A stretch of 64,000 nucleotides of DNA from Astropecten irregularis (GCA_963971285.1 OZ020247.1:13412614-13476613), one strand, 5' to 3'; numbered from the stretch's first letter, positions 10,850 through 22,246 are shown. Translations and numbers: made by a program. The notes: generated by a model from the letters alone, not told the origin.

Positions 10850-11073
10850 ATGACTACGTAAGCGATGACGCATATCTGCACCACTCTGTTGATAAGGCCA
10901 ACCTTTTTGCTCTTGATCTGCACCATCTTAGGAGTGTCATAGTCAAAGAATTGATCGGACATCATTCCCATGTACGAACCGATCCTGGAGCCGAAACTCT
11001 CCAAACCTTTCCCCATGCTGCTTGCTTGAGAAAGTTTACTGATGCTAGTAGTAGAGTTGGAGATATTATCCAT
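10850..11073 (-). CDS. P2X purinoceptor, first coding exon (partial gene)
   Basis: This exon encodes the cytosolic N-terminus and the start of TM1 of an ATP-gated cation channel of the P2X family. From the ATG at 11071-11073 it gives 74 residues. The diagnostic block is FFDYDTPKMVQIKSKKVGL followed by INRVVQICVIAYVV. It contains the conserved T-x-K motif (TPK) and the VGLxNRxVQ entry to TM1. The exon ends AT|GTAAGT, an ideal donor in phase 2. The segment before YDTP is about 43 residues, Ser/Gly/Met-rich and longer than in vertebrate P2X subunits. The remaining exons (ectodomain with ten cysteines, TM2) should lie at lower coordinates. I did not find them, so the first intron may reach the left edge. 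The upstream frame stays open without an ATG. Confidence 0.88.
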
Positions 11074-13322
11074 ATACACAAAAAAACAAAACAACGGTCA
11101 GTTGTGTCCAACGCGGTGGACTTCTATACTGCTAGACTACCGCGTTGGGAAGGCTGACTGCTAGACTGCCGAAGGAAGTTCTCGGTTGTTTCGCCAATGA
11201 AATAGATTTATTGAAGTGAAGAAGAAGACGTATGCAGATTACATGCCATTTCTCGTCTGACGAACAACTCGGTGTCGCCTTGCCGAAATCCGCCCGTGTT
11301 TTGAGTGTTTGGGTTTCTATAATATTGAGTTTTTTGCAGACGCTCCTTTGAAAAGTCCACTTTTCATCAAATCGAATCAACAGAAGCTTGTTGTCCTTTC
11401 TCTAAAGCAGAGTCCGTCTCATCCGAGCCCACTCCTCTAATGACTTTATTCACAAAATGATCCGATTAACTGAATATTCGTCTTTCGCGCCTTTTTTATT
11501 TTTACCTCCCTTACTTGGCAAACTGGAGTTGAAACGCACGTGTTAATAACAGGAAAAGTTTGATTGCTGAACAGCATCCAAAGATTGTCCTGGCTATACC
11601 GCGATCACAGGAGATGGCTGGAAATGCCTCGAAAGATGTTGAAACCACGGCAATTATAACGAAGAATCACGGTCCCGGTCTGCAGCTAATAACATGAAAT
11701 GTCCAGGTAAATTCCTTGGCGGGAAGGGAAGGAAGGAATAAACACCAAACTCGAGGGGTTTTTTTTCTTCCGGGGCAGAAATTTGCTCCGTCTTGTCCGT
11801 CCTGCGACGTCGCAGAAACGTGTCCTAAAATAAGCCGTATGTATTATCCTCCATCAACAGACAAAAAGGCACGAACTTATACTGCGTAAATATTTCACGC
11901 GGTCACATCGGCCAATCCGGAAAAATTTCAACTAGCGCCCCTCCTCCCCGAAAAAAAAAACACCAAGGCAGATTTCCCGACAGACAAAATCGATTCAAAA
12001 CATCTTCGGGGTTTTTTATCCTTGAATTATAGACTAGTCGTTCTCCACACACATACACTGCACACTACACACAGTCAAAGAGCAATGTCCCACGAGTATG
12101 TGATGCCTTCTTCCTCCATGCAAGCAAGCAAGCAAGCATCGGTGTTGGTTCTTGTGTGACTCTTGCAAGCACACAGGCCGGTTTGCAGGGAGTGTGGCAG
12201 TTAGTTGTGTACCGAGTGCCTTTTTAATGCAAGCAACGTCTTACCAGACAGACATCGTGTAACTTCAAGTAAATGACAAGCGACGCAAAGCCCATCCGTG
12301 CATGGGCTATGGGCGTCTCTCTCTCTATGCGTGCTGTGTGTGCTCTGATGCTCACATTAATGCCCAACTGCGCAGTCCTTCCTGAACTTTTAATAAGACA
12401 CGCGCTTTCTTATACTCGACATTATTTTACCGCGGAGGAATTTAACAAAACAAAAATCCTGACCTAAGTATCTGAAGTATGCCATTCACATAATTACTAA
12501 CAATCATGACGAAAAATAAATGAATAGCAGTAATAATGACTATCAAAATGGTTGCATTCCAAGAATATGATCAAGACTAATATCAAACGTTGTCGAAGAG
12601 TCTTTTTAATACAAAATGAGGCTTGAGGCTAGACTTGGGATTTATTTTGCGACCGCCGTATTGTGTCCTCAGTGAAAATGAAGGGCTTGAGATACAATGG
12701 CGAAGCTGGAGCCTTTCCTCGGCTTCGTCTTGTGGCCAAATCCCTTCGTTTAATTGTCTGGTCCTAAACATGGCGGTAGCGAAACACATCCCAAGCCTGT
12801 ATTGCCTCGAGAAACGTTTGAGCGATTCCTCACTGCAGAAAATATCTTCCTTTAAACTGAATTACCTCAACGAATGAACAAAAAATGATGGCATTAACAC
12901 GTTTCCTACTCCATTAAAAAAAAGTGAAATGCCATCGAACCATTTTGAAGGTTCAATTTGGACTTCAAATCTATATAATACTTTCAATTTGAGTGATTAA
13001 TTGGCTCTGTAAGTGAAGAGACGTGTTTGGGGGTCTTTTTAGACCATGGCAGACATCTGTCATATGTCCATTACTCTTTAGATGACTCCGTAAAGGCACA
13101 ATCTACTCAGAAAAACGAACCATTCAGAACGAAGCCTGCTCTTCGCACAGAAGAAATAATCATTGACAGATGTCGCTGAGGGCGCCAAACATAATAATTG
13201 ACAAAGGTCGCACTGAAAAAAACGTAACTCAAATTGGAGGAGTCACGCATGAAAGAAAATGTGGGAGGTTCTTATTTTTTTAATTGAAAAATGATAAATT
13301 CATACCAGTTGATTATGTCAAA
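11074..13322. other. upstream region of the P2X gene
   Basis: No coding exon is recognised. This is where the minus-strand P2X promoter and 5' untranslated region should lie. CpG content is somewhat higher around 11770-12010. Short CAAG repeats (12120-12140), T-runs and CT runs occur. No TATA box could be assigned with confidence. Open frames at 12273-12467 and 12583-12877 show no known domain. Confidence 0.4.
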
Positions 13323-13693
13323 TTAAAGGTAGTATCATACTTTGGTAGCACACCGAAACAGAAATCTTCACAGATTTACCTATAACTTACAGGATATAAA
13401 CATGACCTGTGTGATGGTAGAAACATATCGTTAAAATATTTCTGCATGAAATGCTGAATTTATCGAGAAAAGAGTAAAACAAGTGACCAAAAATAATTTT
13501 GATTTTTTTTCAAGATAAAAAATAATGGTGAAAAGATTAAAACAAAAATATTGCAGGCGTTTTTCAATGTTTTCTCAAAAAGTGGGCACCGTATTGGACT
13601 AGGAATTGTACAGATTACTGTTACTGTACCTTGATCTTTTTGCCCATGAATCTGTATTTCTTTGGACAAAAATCAAAGTATGATATTACCTTA
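13323..13693 (+). mobile_element. MITE family 1 copy
   Basis: Complete, with left end TTAAAGGTAGTATCATACTT, internal CCTATAACTTACAGGATATA and GAATTTATCGAGAAAAGAGT, and right end AAAGTATGATATTACCTTA. It sits in a TTAA context on the left, with a degraded right terminus. Confidence 0.85.
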
Positions 13694-13896
13694 CATGATT
13701 AATTTGGCCTAGAAAAAAAAAATGGATGAAAATTATGGTATCGACAATTCTTTATAATTAATTTTAACTGGTATACTTGTATGTAGATTTTCGAATATTC
13801 CTGGCGGATAGATGCACGCTTTCTATACACAAGCACTAAGCTGATTCAAACTGCTCACCAACCAAACATTATCGGCCTTAAATATATAAAAATGCT

Positions 13897-13946
13897 TGGA
13901 GTTAGGAGTGCCTGACGTTTCGATCCTAGCAGGATCTTTCTCAAGA
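13897..13946 (-). ncRNA. hammerhead-ribozyme-like remnant in a dispersed repeat
   Basis: On the minus strand the sequence reads GAUCC-UGCUA-GGAUC (stem II hairpin), then GAAAC, GUC and AGGCACUCCUAACUCCAA. Hairpin, GAAA and the GUC cleavage triplet are in the order of a type I hammerhead. The CUGAUGA box is decayed to UUCUUGA and the 5' strand of stem I is missing, so self-cleavage is unlikely for this copy. Related copies are at 29229, 30512, 46630, 57065 and 59200. Confidence 0.5.
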
Positions 13947-14030
13947 AGGAAAGAGCTTTTGCCTTTTTTTTTTATACAATGAATGCCAAACGAACAAAAA
14001 TAGTTGACTATTGGGGTCACCACCAACGTA

Positions 14031-14125
14031 GGGCTGGAAGGCGCAGTTGGTAGAACGGTGGTATTCAGGAGATCGCTGGTTCGAATCCCGCTCCAGTCAA
14101 TTTTTCTTTGTTCACTTTTAAATGA
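14031..14125 (+). mobile_element. tRNA-derived SINE, type 1 (plus)
   Basis: The tRNA-like head has GGCGCAGTTGGTAGAACGG (A box) and GGTTCGAATCC (B box), 36 bases apart. The common tail CAATTTTTCTTTGTTCACTT follows. The same unit occurs at 44522 (plus), and at 29568, 44284 and 47571 (minus). The flanking CCAAACGAACAAA and GTCACCACCAACGTAGG belong to the repeat, which excludes a simple tRNA gene. Confidence 0.8.
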
Positions 14126-14819
14126 CTTTATACAAAGGAGTTAGAATTCAAAACGCATAACAGACACTTTTTATTGCGTTCTTTCAACCAACAGGATACT
14201 CAGACCGAAGACCACGGTCGGGTGGCCCTATAGTCACCTAACCCTTCGTGGTGAACCGGGGATGTACTGCCCACCAACCACTACTATTGACAAGACTAAT
14301 ATAGCCGACTGATATTGACGAGATTAATTAAAGAATTTCGGATATTGGTGCGAGCAAGCCAGCAGGCCTAAGTGACATGCACTTAAACCAACGTCGGTTC
14401 CTCTGATTGCATTTTGCCTCCCGTTGTGCAGCGCTGCAGCCCGGCGAGCCTATACCGCAGCTCAAGTCATGAGCGAGTAATTCATTGATGTGTTAAGCTA
14501 CAAATTTGAGCGTATCGTATGAGGACCATTTTCTGGAATTATTTCAAGATCAGTGCCTTTGAAACGGAGAGAAAATGGATGCAAACAGACTTTTATCATG
14601 GCTCAATTTTGGGTCAACACCGTTACGGGCTCCGTGTATTATAACCTAGACTGAACTCGCTGTGCCAAGTTACACTCCCAACTGGATCCTCATTTTAAAA
14701 AAGAGGATGAAGTAATTGGAGGATGACGCCTATCAAGGGTGTCTCCCAAAAAACCATACCCATTTTCAAAATTTTATTAAAATATGTATGTTTTCAGCTA
14801 TCTCATTTGGCAATCAGGC
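14126..14819. other. non-coding DNA, nothing recognised
   Basis: No gene or repeat boundary can be supported between the SINE and the long AAGC microsatellite. Confidence 0.45.
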
Positions 14820-15468
14820 GAGCAAGCAAGCAAACAAGCAAGGGAGCAAGCGCGCAAGCAATCAAGCAAACGAGCAAGCAAGCAAACAAGCAAGGGAGCA
14901 AGCACGCAAGCAATCAAGCAAACGAGCAAGCAAGCAAACAAGCAAACAAGTAAGGTAACAAGCAAGCAAGCAGACAAACAGGGCAGCAAGCAAGCAAGAA
15001 AACAAGCAAGGGGAGCAAGCAAGCAAGTAAACAAGCAAGCAAGCAGGCAGGGGAACAAGCAAACGGGTGGGAAGCAAGCAAGCAAGCAAACAAACAAGCA
15101 AGCAAGCAAGCAGGCAAGCAAGCAAGCAAGCAGGCAGGCAAGCAAGCAAGCAAGCAGGCAAGCAAGCAAGCAGGCAAGCAAGCAAGCAAGCAAGCAGGGG
15201 AGCAAGCAAGCAAGCAAACAGGCAAGCAAGCAAGCAAGCAGGCAAGCAAGCAGGCAAGCAAGCAAGCAAGCAGGCAAGCAAGCAGGCACTACAAGCAGGG
15301 GAGCAAGCAGGGGAGCAAGCAAGCAAGCAAGCAAGCAGGGGAGCAAGCAAGCAGGCAAGCAAGCAAGCAAGCGAACAAGCAAGCAAGCAAGCAGGGGAGC
15401 AAGCAAGCAGGCAAGCAAGAAAACAAGTGAGCAAGCAGGAGAGCAAGCAAGCAAGCAATCAATCAAGC
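14820..15468 (+). repeat. ~650-bp AAGC microsatellite
   Basis: An almost continuous AAGC tetranucleotide array interrupted by AAAC, AGGC and AGGGG variants. The higher-order pattern is irregular, and the 14820-14945 part shows a ~60-bp duplicated block. All frames on both strands stay open because no in-frame combination of the units gives a stop. The resulting SKQA- and LACL-repeat polypeptides (up to 267 codons) are artefacts of the repeat. Confidence 0.97.
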
Positions 15469-15918
15469 AGCCAAGCCAGCAACCAGCCCATCCCAATAGT
15501 ACAATCGCCATGTAACTGAATACCCTACACCAACATCTCGCTATAATTAATGCACTTTTTACTCCCATAAATCTTGCCATGCACACATCCTCATTATTCA
15601 CAATATCCGTAGACAGATTGGCCTGGTGCTTTCATGTTACCGCTATACCTACGGGCTCCTGTACGCAAGCAATGCACCATCACATCTCAGACGAGTTATT
15701 GAAGATATTCAAGAAATAATTTTTACATTATTAAAAAGGAATCCCGTCAATAATTCAGTTTATTATTAGTGATAGACGTGTATGAAATCTGTTATGTTAC
15801 TTGGGGGACTTTAGGAAAGTCTGAGAGGGAAAATGATTATTAATTTTTTTTATTAATAAGCTATAAGGAGAGAAAAGCACTATCACGATTATTTCAATTA
15901 TAATTTGAAAATTTAAAG
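15469..15918. other. non-coding DNA
   Basis: AT-rich, with no gene or repeat boundary recognised. Confidence 0.45.
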
Positions 15919-16275
15919 TTTAGGTACAGTACAGGATTGGTAACCTACCAAAACAGAAATGTTGACAGATTTACGTATAACTCAAATGGTATAAAGATCA
16001 ACACGATAGGAACCCCCTTCTAAAATATTTCTGCCTGAAATGCTATGTATTTGTTTAGAAAAGTGGAAAACAAATAATTTACGTCTTGGCGAAATCAAAT
16101 ACATTATTTATGTTTTATAAGAAAACTAGAAGTCATTTTCACGCTATTTCCTCGTGACTCAGATGTCCGATTGAGCTCAAATTTTCTACAGGTTTATTAT
16201 TTTATGTACATGCTAAATTGGAAAAAGTGTGGGTGCTGTTCTGTGACCATTGCCAATTATGTATTATACCTTTAA
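15919..16275 (+). mobile_element. MITE family 2 copy
   Basis: The left end is GGTACAGTACAGGATTGGTA and the right end ATTATGTATTATACCTTTAA. The internal TCAGATGTCCGATTGAGCTC and TTATTTTATGTACATGCTAA define the family. It shares its last bases (ACCTTTAA) with the family 1 element that starts at 16272, so the two inserted at the same or adjacent TTAA. Confidence 0.8.
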
Positions 16276-16457
16276 AGGTAATATCATATATACATCTGTG
16301 AAAGTTTCAGTCCCATACGGTGGCCACTTTTTGAGAAAACAGTATTTCTTAATTCTCTTCTCCTTTATTTGTTATCTTTAAAATATCAAGTTATGGGTAA
16401 ATCAGTGAAGATTTCTGTTTCGGTACGCTACTACCAAAGTATGATACTACCTTTAAA
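16272..16457 (-). mobile_element. MITE family 1 copy, internally deleted
   Basis: Both ends are present (TTAAAGGTAATATCATAT and ACTACCTTTAA), but roughly half of the interior is missing around TTTAAAATATCAAG. It abuts the family 2 copy on its left. Confidence 0.8.
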
Positions 16458-17117
16458 TCAGTTTGTGGGAAACCGTTCGATCATAAAACGTATGACCGAA
16501 ACATGTATGAATAAGGAATAGTGTTATCATTTACACACTATGATGGAGGTACAATACATACCTGAACGCACTGCACACAGTCATGTCTGTCTTTATTGAA
16601 TTGACAAATAATTAAATTTTGCATCAAAAAAAGAAAAGAAAAGGCAGTGTGTATTTGTATCTGTCCAATTTCATTACTATTGACATCCAAGGCGTCCTGA
16701 ATAATATATCCAGAGACATCGTGTCTATAGAAAAAAGCACTGTGTACTCATGTGCTGGTCGGGCCTGTGTGGGATAGATGAGGAGCTCCCTTGCGCAACT
16801 TCTCAGGAGCAAGGTAGCGACCGGGCTATACACTTGTGTGTAGGGAGTGAATTACAATTCTAGCCATGTATCTTTTGTGGAAATAAGAGCGCCAGTACTT
16901 CATGAGCCTCTTACTCGAGATATTTTGGTCTCTTTCTGTCTGAACAAGCAGGCAAGTCCGAGCTCTGCTTCTAAAGGAACTTGCCGACCGGGGATCTTGG
17001 AGATGCAAGGTATAACTAGCCTTTCGAGAATATAGGTGTGCCATTAACCCAACTTCAATTACTATGACGTGTATTGGCAAAGTGCGTTATAATGTCAGCG
17101 AACTATCCTGTCTCATG
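16458..17117. other. non-coding DNA with an unassigned open frame
   Basis: The minus-strand frame at 16826-17080 reads through an arginine- and serine-rich segment without a domain I recognise. No splice sites support it strongly. Confidence 0.35.
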
Positions 17118-17762
17118 TTAAAGGTAGTATCATACTTTGCTTTTTGTCAAAGAAGTACAAATTCATGGGCAAAAATATCAAGGAAGATACAGTAACAGTC
17201 ATCTGTGACAATTTCAGTCCCATATGTTGCCCACTTTTTGAGAAAATCACGAAAAACGGCCACAGTATTTCTTAAGTCTTTTCTCTTTTATTTTTGATCT
17301 TTTAAAAGATCAAAAAGATTTTCAGTCGTTGTTTTTGCTAATTTCCGGATAAATAAAACAATTTTAACGGTAGGTTTCTACCAGCACCGTCTTCTATGGT
17401 GGCTTTAAAGGGACATCGCAAACAAATATTGACGCCAATATTGACGCCAATATTATTCGCGACGTTTGCCCCAAGTCGCAAATATTGACGCCAATATTTA
17501 CGATATGGCATCAAGTCGCAAATTTTGACGCCAATATTGACGCCAATATTCACGACTTGACCGAAGTCGCAAATATTGACGCCAATATTGACGCCAATAT
17601 TTACGACATGGCCTCAAGTCGCAAATATTGGCGTCAATATTGGCGTCAATATTTGTTTGCGATGTCCCTTTAAAGCCACCATAGTCTTCATACCCTGTAA
17701 GTTATACGTAAATCTGTGAACATGTCTGTTTTGGTTTCTTACCAAAGTATGATATTACTTAA
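17118..17762 (-). mobile_element. MITE family 1 copy interrupted by a nested element
   Basis: The outer element begins TTAAAGGTAGTATCATACTT and ends AAAGTATGATATTACTTAA. It is split after ACCAGCACCGTCTTC (17394) by a 289-bp element and resumes at GTCTTCATACCCTGTAAG. Confidence 0.9.
17395..17683. mobile_element. nested inverted-repeat element with internal minisatellite
   Basis: The ends start TATGGTGGCTTTAAAGGGAC and form a perfect inverted repeat of about 60 bp. It is flanked by a 6-bp direct repeat GTCTTC (17389-17394 and 17684-17689); the uninterrupted family 1 consensus has ATCTTC here, so this is a target duplication. Between the arms are tandem ~50-bp units containing AATATTGACGCCAATATT and AAGTCGCAAAT. 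These give a repetitive open frame at 17485-17673 that is not a gene. Confidence 0.92.
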
Positions 17763-18615
17763 GCCGGCAAATGGTTTTATTGCAGACTTCAAAATCTTGC
17801 CGGTTCGTTCCCAAAGAGGGTATAGGCCTATGTGGCATCCCTGTTTGCAGGCCGGGAATGAATTAGCTTATAAACTCGGCAGGAAATGTCTACCAAATCA
17901 TCTAGAACAGCTACAGGCTTAAGCACGGTACATGAAAGAAAAGATTCCAGGAATAATCTTGCTCCGGTAAACGGGGAGTTCAGACAAGGAACGGTCTAGA
18001 AGACTCCCTGCAAAGACCGATGACATTTTCATTTGTTTTCGGGGCTGTAATAAAACTGAATGACAGGTTGACATTTCCACAAGACCTTGGCAACGACCCT
18101 AAAGCGAATTCAGGTTATCAAGCCAAGTCAGCGACTGGGTTTAATATGATAACGGGTACTGAAAACGTTGACCGAGTTACATACAGCTCCTGGTGGCTGG
18201 TGAGTTTTTATAAGGACATCGCATCATTCTTTCAGTATTTAGTTGCAATTTTGAAGGGGAAAGATGGGAAAGGAAACGCGATTCCAGAAATAAAATGTCG
18301 GTTTTGAATTTAGAGTTAATTCGCTTTAGCAACGTTTATACAATTGCCTTCTTCGTCAATTTAAGCAAAAACAAATCTCCTGTTGTAACAGTTGTGCTAA
18401 CCTCGTCGTGAAGTAAATGGGCACATTGCCAGAAGAACTGCCTCAACAGATAAAGTTCAATGGCCTCATTCAGAATGCGAACCTGGAACTAATGGAACGG
18501 TAATGGTTTAACTCGATTTCAATTCAAGAATTTGGCTCATTCGCCAAAATCGACCGAGAAAACCCATCACACTGGGAGTTTCAAACCTGCAACCGGTTTC
18601 ATTGAAACACACCTT
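17763..18615. other. non-coding DNA with weak open frames
   Basis: Frames at 17716-17922 and 18020-18307 (plus) show no domain I recognise. Part of the first belongs to the MITE. No other repeat boundary is clear. Confidence 0.4.
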
Positions 18616-18950
18616 TTAAAGGTATAATACATGATTGGTAAAGGTTACAGAACAGCACTCACACTTTTTTTGATCCAGCATATGTATGAAATGATAAACA
18701 AATAGGACAAGGTCACGAGAAAAAACAAATCCGACTCAATTTTTCTTATAGAAAATAAGGAATGGTTTGGATCTCACCCCGAGCTCGGTCTTTGCTTGGC
18801 TCATTTTTTGATAAATACGCCATTTGAGGCGGAAATGTTCTACGGTATTATGTTTCTACTAGCACCATCTTCATATCCTGAAAGTTATACGTAAATCTGT
18901 GAACATTATTATTTTGGTATATGTTACCAATCCTGTATACTGAACTTTAA
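18616..18950 (-). mobile_element. MITE family 2 copy
   Basis: It begins TTAAAGGTATAATACATGAT and ends TTACCAATCCTGTATACTGA, with TTAA on both sides. The final TTAA (18947-18950) is also the left target base set of the next element. Confidence 0.85.
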
Positions 18951-19321
18951 AGGTAATATCATACTTTGGTTTTTATCAAACAAATACAGATTCATGGGCA
19001 AAAATATCAAGACAGATAGGCCTATACAGTAACAGTCATCTGTGAAAATTTCAGTCCAATACGGTGACCACTTTTTGAGAAAACAGTGAAAAACAGCCAC
19101 AGTATTTCTTAAGTCTTTTCTCTTTTATTGTTGATCTTTTAAACAATCAAAACGATTTTCGGTCGTTGTTTTACTAATTTCTGGATAAATACACCATTTT
19201 AGCCCGCGGAAAAATGTTAGCGGTATGTTTCTACCATCACCATCTTCATACCCTGAAAGTAATAGGTAAATCTGTGAACGTTATTATTTTGGTATGTTAC
19301 CAATCCTGTGCTGACCTTTAA
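18947..19321 (-). mobile_element. MITE, family 1/family 2 chimera
   Basis: The left half and left end (TTAAAGGTAATATCATACTT) are family 1. The right end (GTTACCAATCCTGTGCTGAC, then CTTTAA) is that of family 2. It also carries a TAGGCCTA octamer at 19017-19024 inside GATA/CAG that is absent from all other family 1 copies in the window. Confidence 0.8.
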
Positions 19322-19739
19322 TCATAATGTGGCGCGAAATTTGATTCAACCGTTTGCCGTACCTTTGCTATGGTATATAAATCTACCGTGTTCGAATTAC
19401 AGGCGGATGAAGAGAAATACCCTCTATAACTTAACAATTTTAGACGAAAAGAGGCAGGTATAATAAACTCTGGGAGAAACAGGAAAGACGGTAAAAGGGC
19501 AAGTTCTTACGGACAAAATAGCAATGAATGAAGCGACGGAAATTGCAAACGACGGACTTGGATCCACGCGCCAATATTTTGGGCGGGACAAGACAGACTG
19601 TTTGCACTGTACGTAGATCAAACATGTAGTACATCAAAGTAATTATATGCCAATCAATTATAGCAGGTTAATATCCATTGATGAAAGAACTTGATGTATT
19701 ATGTCTCTTGTGCACCGAAGAAGTGTAGCCATATCATAA

Positions 19740-20350
19740 TTATGACCATACTTTGGTTTTTGTCAAAGAAAAACATTTTCATGGGCAAACAAGGAAGGTA
19801 CAGTAACAGTCATCTGTGTCATTTTCAGTCCCATACGGTGCTCACTTTTTGAGATAACAGTGAAAAACGCCCACGGTATTTTTTAATTGTTTTTGGTCAT
19901 TGGTTTTACTCTTTTCTGGATAAATAAAGCATATCAGGCAGAAAAAAACTGGTGTCGATTTCTTTTCATGATTGGGGGGGGGGGATGATTGGTGATTTGG
20001 TGTCCTATGCGAGGTTGGGATACCCCCTCCCAAACCAGGGACTTTTAAATAAAAAACAGAGTCGAAAAGTCGCATTTTAGAGTATTTAAAAACGATATTC
20101 AGAAGAATTAAACATTTCATGTGTAGTATATATTCACTGCGAAGACACAACAAAAAACAAGGATCATGTAATATTTCTATTCAATAAACTTGAATGACAT
20201 CAACCTCAAAATATTGGGGGGGGGGGGGTGATAATACACGCCATCCCTCCACCTTAAATATTGGGGGGATATATCCCATCCATCCCCCCGGGATCGACAC
20301 CCATGAACATTTCTGTTTTGATAATATGCTACCAAAGTATGATACTACCG
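19740..20350 (-). mobile_element. MITE family 1 copy with nested insertion
   Basis: Family 1 sequence runs from TATGACCATACTTTGGTTTT to about 19950 and resumes at CATGAACATTTCTGTTTTG near 20302, ending AAAGTATGATACTACCG. The intervening ~350 bp (19952-20301) has GGTGTCGAT and ATCGACACC at its ends and includes G-runs of 11 to 14 at 19974 and 20217. Confidence 0.7.
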
Positions 20351-20956
20351 TTATAACACGATCGTGATTATGGGTATTGCAAGTAACCGAAGACAAAATG
20401 TCATCAAATTCAGCTACATGTTCCTAATTATTGTCGACGTGGAGACACAGTTATAGGCCCCACAGTGTCTTCGTTTCTTCTCCGTTTTTAACAGACATTT
20501 GTTGTTGTTTTTTTACAGCCATTTTTTTTTACAGACATTTGTTTTTTTTACAAACATTAATGGGTATTAGAGATAGGCCTAGCCTATGACCAATAATCAT
20601 CAAATGCAGCTACATACACCTAATAGTCGTGTGTGGAGACACAGTTAGGCTATAATGGTGTCTGGTTTTCTTTTCTTTTTTAACACAGACATTCATTCCT
20701 TTACAGATATCAATGGGTATTAGAAGTAGCTTATGACAAATAATCATCAAATTTAGCTATACCTAATTGTCAATGTGGAGACATTCGAACAGAGTCATTT
20801 ATCTATAAAATATTAATCACTTCCACATAGTCATTATTGGATTTGATTACGAACAGAAATGACGAACAGAACATACTCTTCGCAACGTCGGGAGTTAATC
20901 GTAAGATATCATACGTTTTTCTCAAAGCGATTATGCAGATTCATGGACAAAATATT
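20351..20956. other. non-coding DNA with a degenerate tandem
   Basis: A segment with TGACAAATAATCATCAAATT, TTAACAGACATT and GTGGAGACACAGTTA recurs two to three times between about 20395 and 20790 as a diverged ~140-bp tandem. No gene is seen. Confidence 0.55.
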
Positions 20957-21303
20957 AAACGTAGTATCATACTTTGGTAAGAAACCAAAACATAAATGTT
21001 CACAGATTTACGTATAACTTACAGGGTATGAAGATGGTGGTGGTAGAAACGTACCGTTAAAATGTGTCTGCCTGAAATGGTGTATTTATCCAGAAATTAG
21101 TAAAACAACGACCGAAAATCTTTTTGATCTTTTAAAAGATAAAAAATAAAAGAGAAAAGACTTAAGAAATACTGTGGCTGTTTTTCACTGTTTTCTCAAA
21201 AACTGGGTAACGTATAGGACTGTAATTTTCACAGATGACTATTACTGTATAGCCCTTGATATATTTGCACACGAATCTGTATTTCTTTGACAAAAACCAA
21301 AGT
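20957..21303 (+). mobile_element. MITE family 1 copy followed by a partial second copy
   Basis: It starts ATTAAACGTAGTATCATACT and runs to TTTGACAAAAACCAAAGTG, where it fuses with a partial, oppositely oriented copy that continues to about 21517 (GAAGATACAGTAGCAGTC through AACCAAAGTATGACAG). Confidence 0.8.
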
Positions 21304-21881
21304 GAAGATACAGTAGCAGTCGTCTGTGAAATGTTCAGTCCCTCACTATACCCACTTTTTGAAGGGAAAAAAAAGTGAAAAACGTCTACTGTATTAAAAG
21401 AAAATATCCTTTCACCGTTATTTTTGATCTTTGAAACATCAAAATTGTTTTGGAAATTAGTTTTACTCCTTTTTTGGATGAATACAGCATTTCAGAAAGA
21501 ACCAAAGTATGACAGTCCGTTGAACCCTCTTCTCAGAACCACACACTTTTACAGATGAAATAATATCTTTATGAAATTAAGCCCCTCACTCGGATATTTA
21601 CACTTTTACGACAGGTTATCTTTATCCTCCGGATTTATTTTGCATTTTGTTTTAGCGATATTTCTTTTCTTTTTTTTTCAATAATTATTAATATGCAAAT
21701 TAGGCTTGCCCTTCACCCACATGGATGAGTACTGTATACTCAGTGCTTGTGAGTGCGCGTGAAAAAAAATTAAAAGTAGTTGAAATAATCATTTATCATT
21801 AAACTATTGAATGTTTCTTCATTCATTACTCACCATGCTACCTATAGTATTCTTGAATAATATAATCTTAACATTGCCAGG

Positions 21882-22246
21882 TTTAAGGTACTATCATACT
21901 TTGGTAGCATACCGAAACAGAAATCGTCACAGATTTACCTGAAACTTACAAAGTATAATGAAGATGGTGATGGTAGAATTATACAGTTGAAATTGTTCTG
22001 TTTGAAATGCTGCATTTATCTAAAACGAAAGAGTAAAACCAATGACCAAAAGATCAAAAATATATAAAAAAAAATAAAAAAAATAAAGAGAAAATAATTT
22101 TATTTGAGAAATACTGTAGGCCTTTTTCACTGTTTTCTCAAAAGGTTGGCAGCGCATATAGGACTGAAATTTTCACAGATGAGTGGTACAATATCTTCCA
22201 TGATATTTTGGCCATGAATCTGCATTTCTTTGACAAAAACCTTTAA
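21882..22246 (+). mobile_element. MITE family 1 copy
   Basis: The left end is TTAAGGTACTATCATACTTT. The interior has the expected blocks with poly-A variants at the central palindrome. The right end is truncated to GACAAAAACCTTTAA. Confidence 0.8.

Noticed and set aside
14041-14100. Possible tRNA gene (A and B boxes present)
   Set aside because: The same sequence with the same flanks recurs at several places, and the acceptor stem is not conserved, so it is the head of a SINE.
14784-15601. Long overlapping open frames on both strands (SKQA and LACL repeats)
   Set aside because: They are translations of the AAGC microsatellite; all frames are open because the unit contains no stop.
17485-17673. 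Plus frame with repeated NIDANID
   Set aside because: It is the translated minisatellite inside the nested inverted-repeat element.
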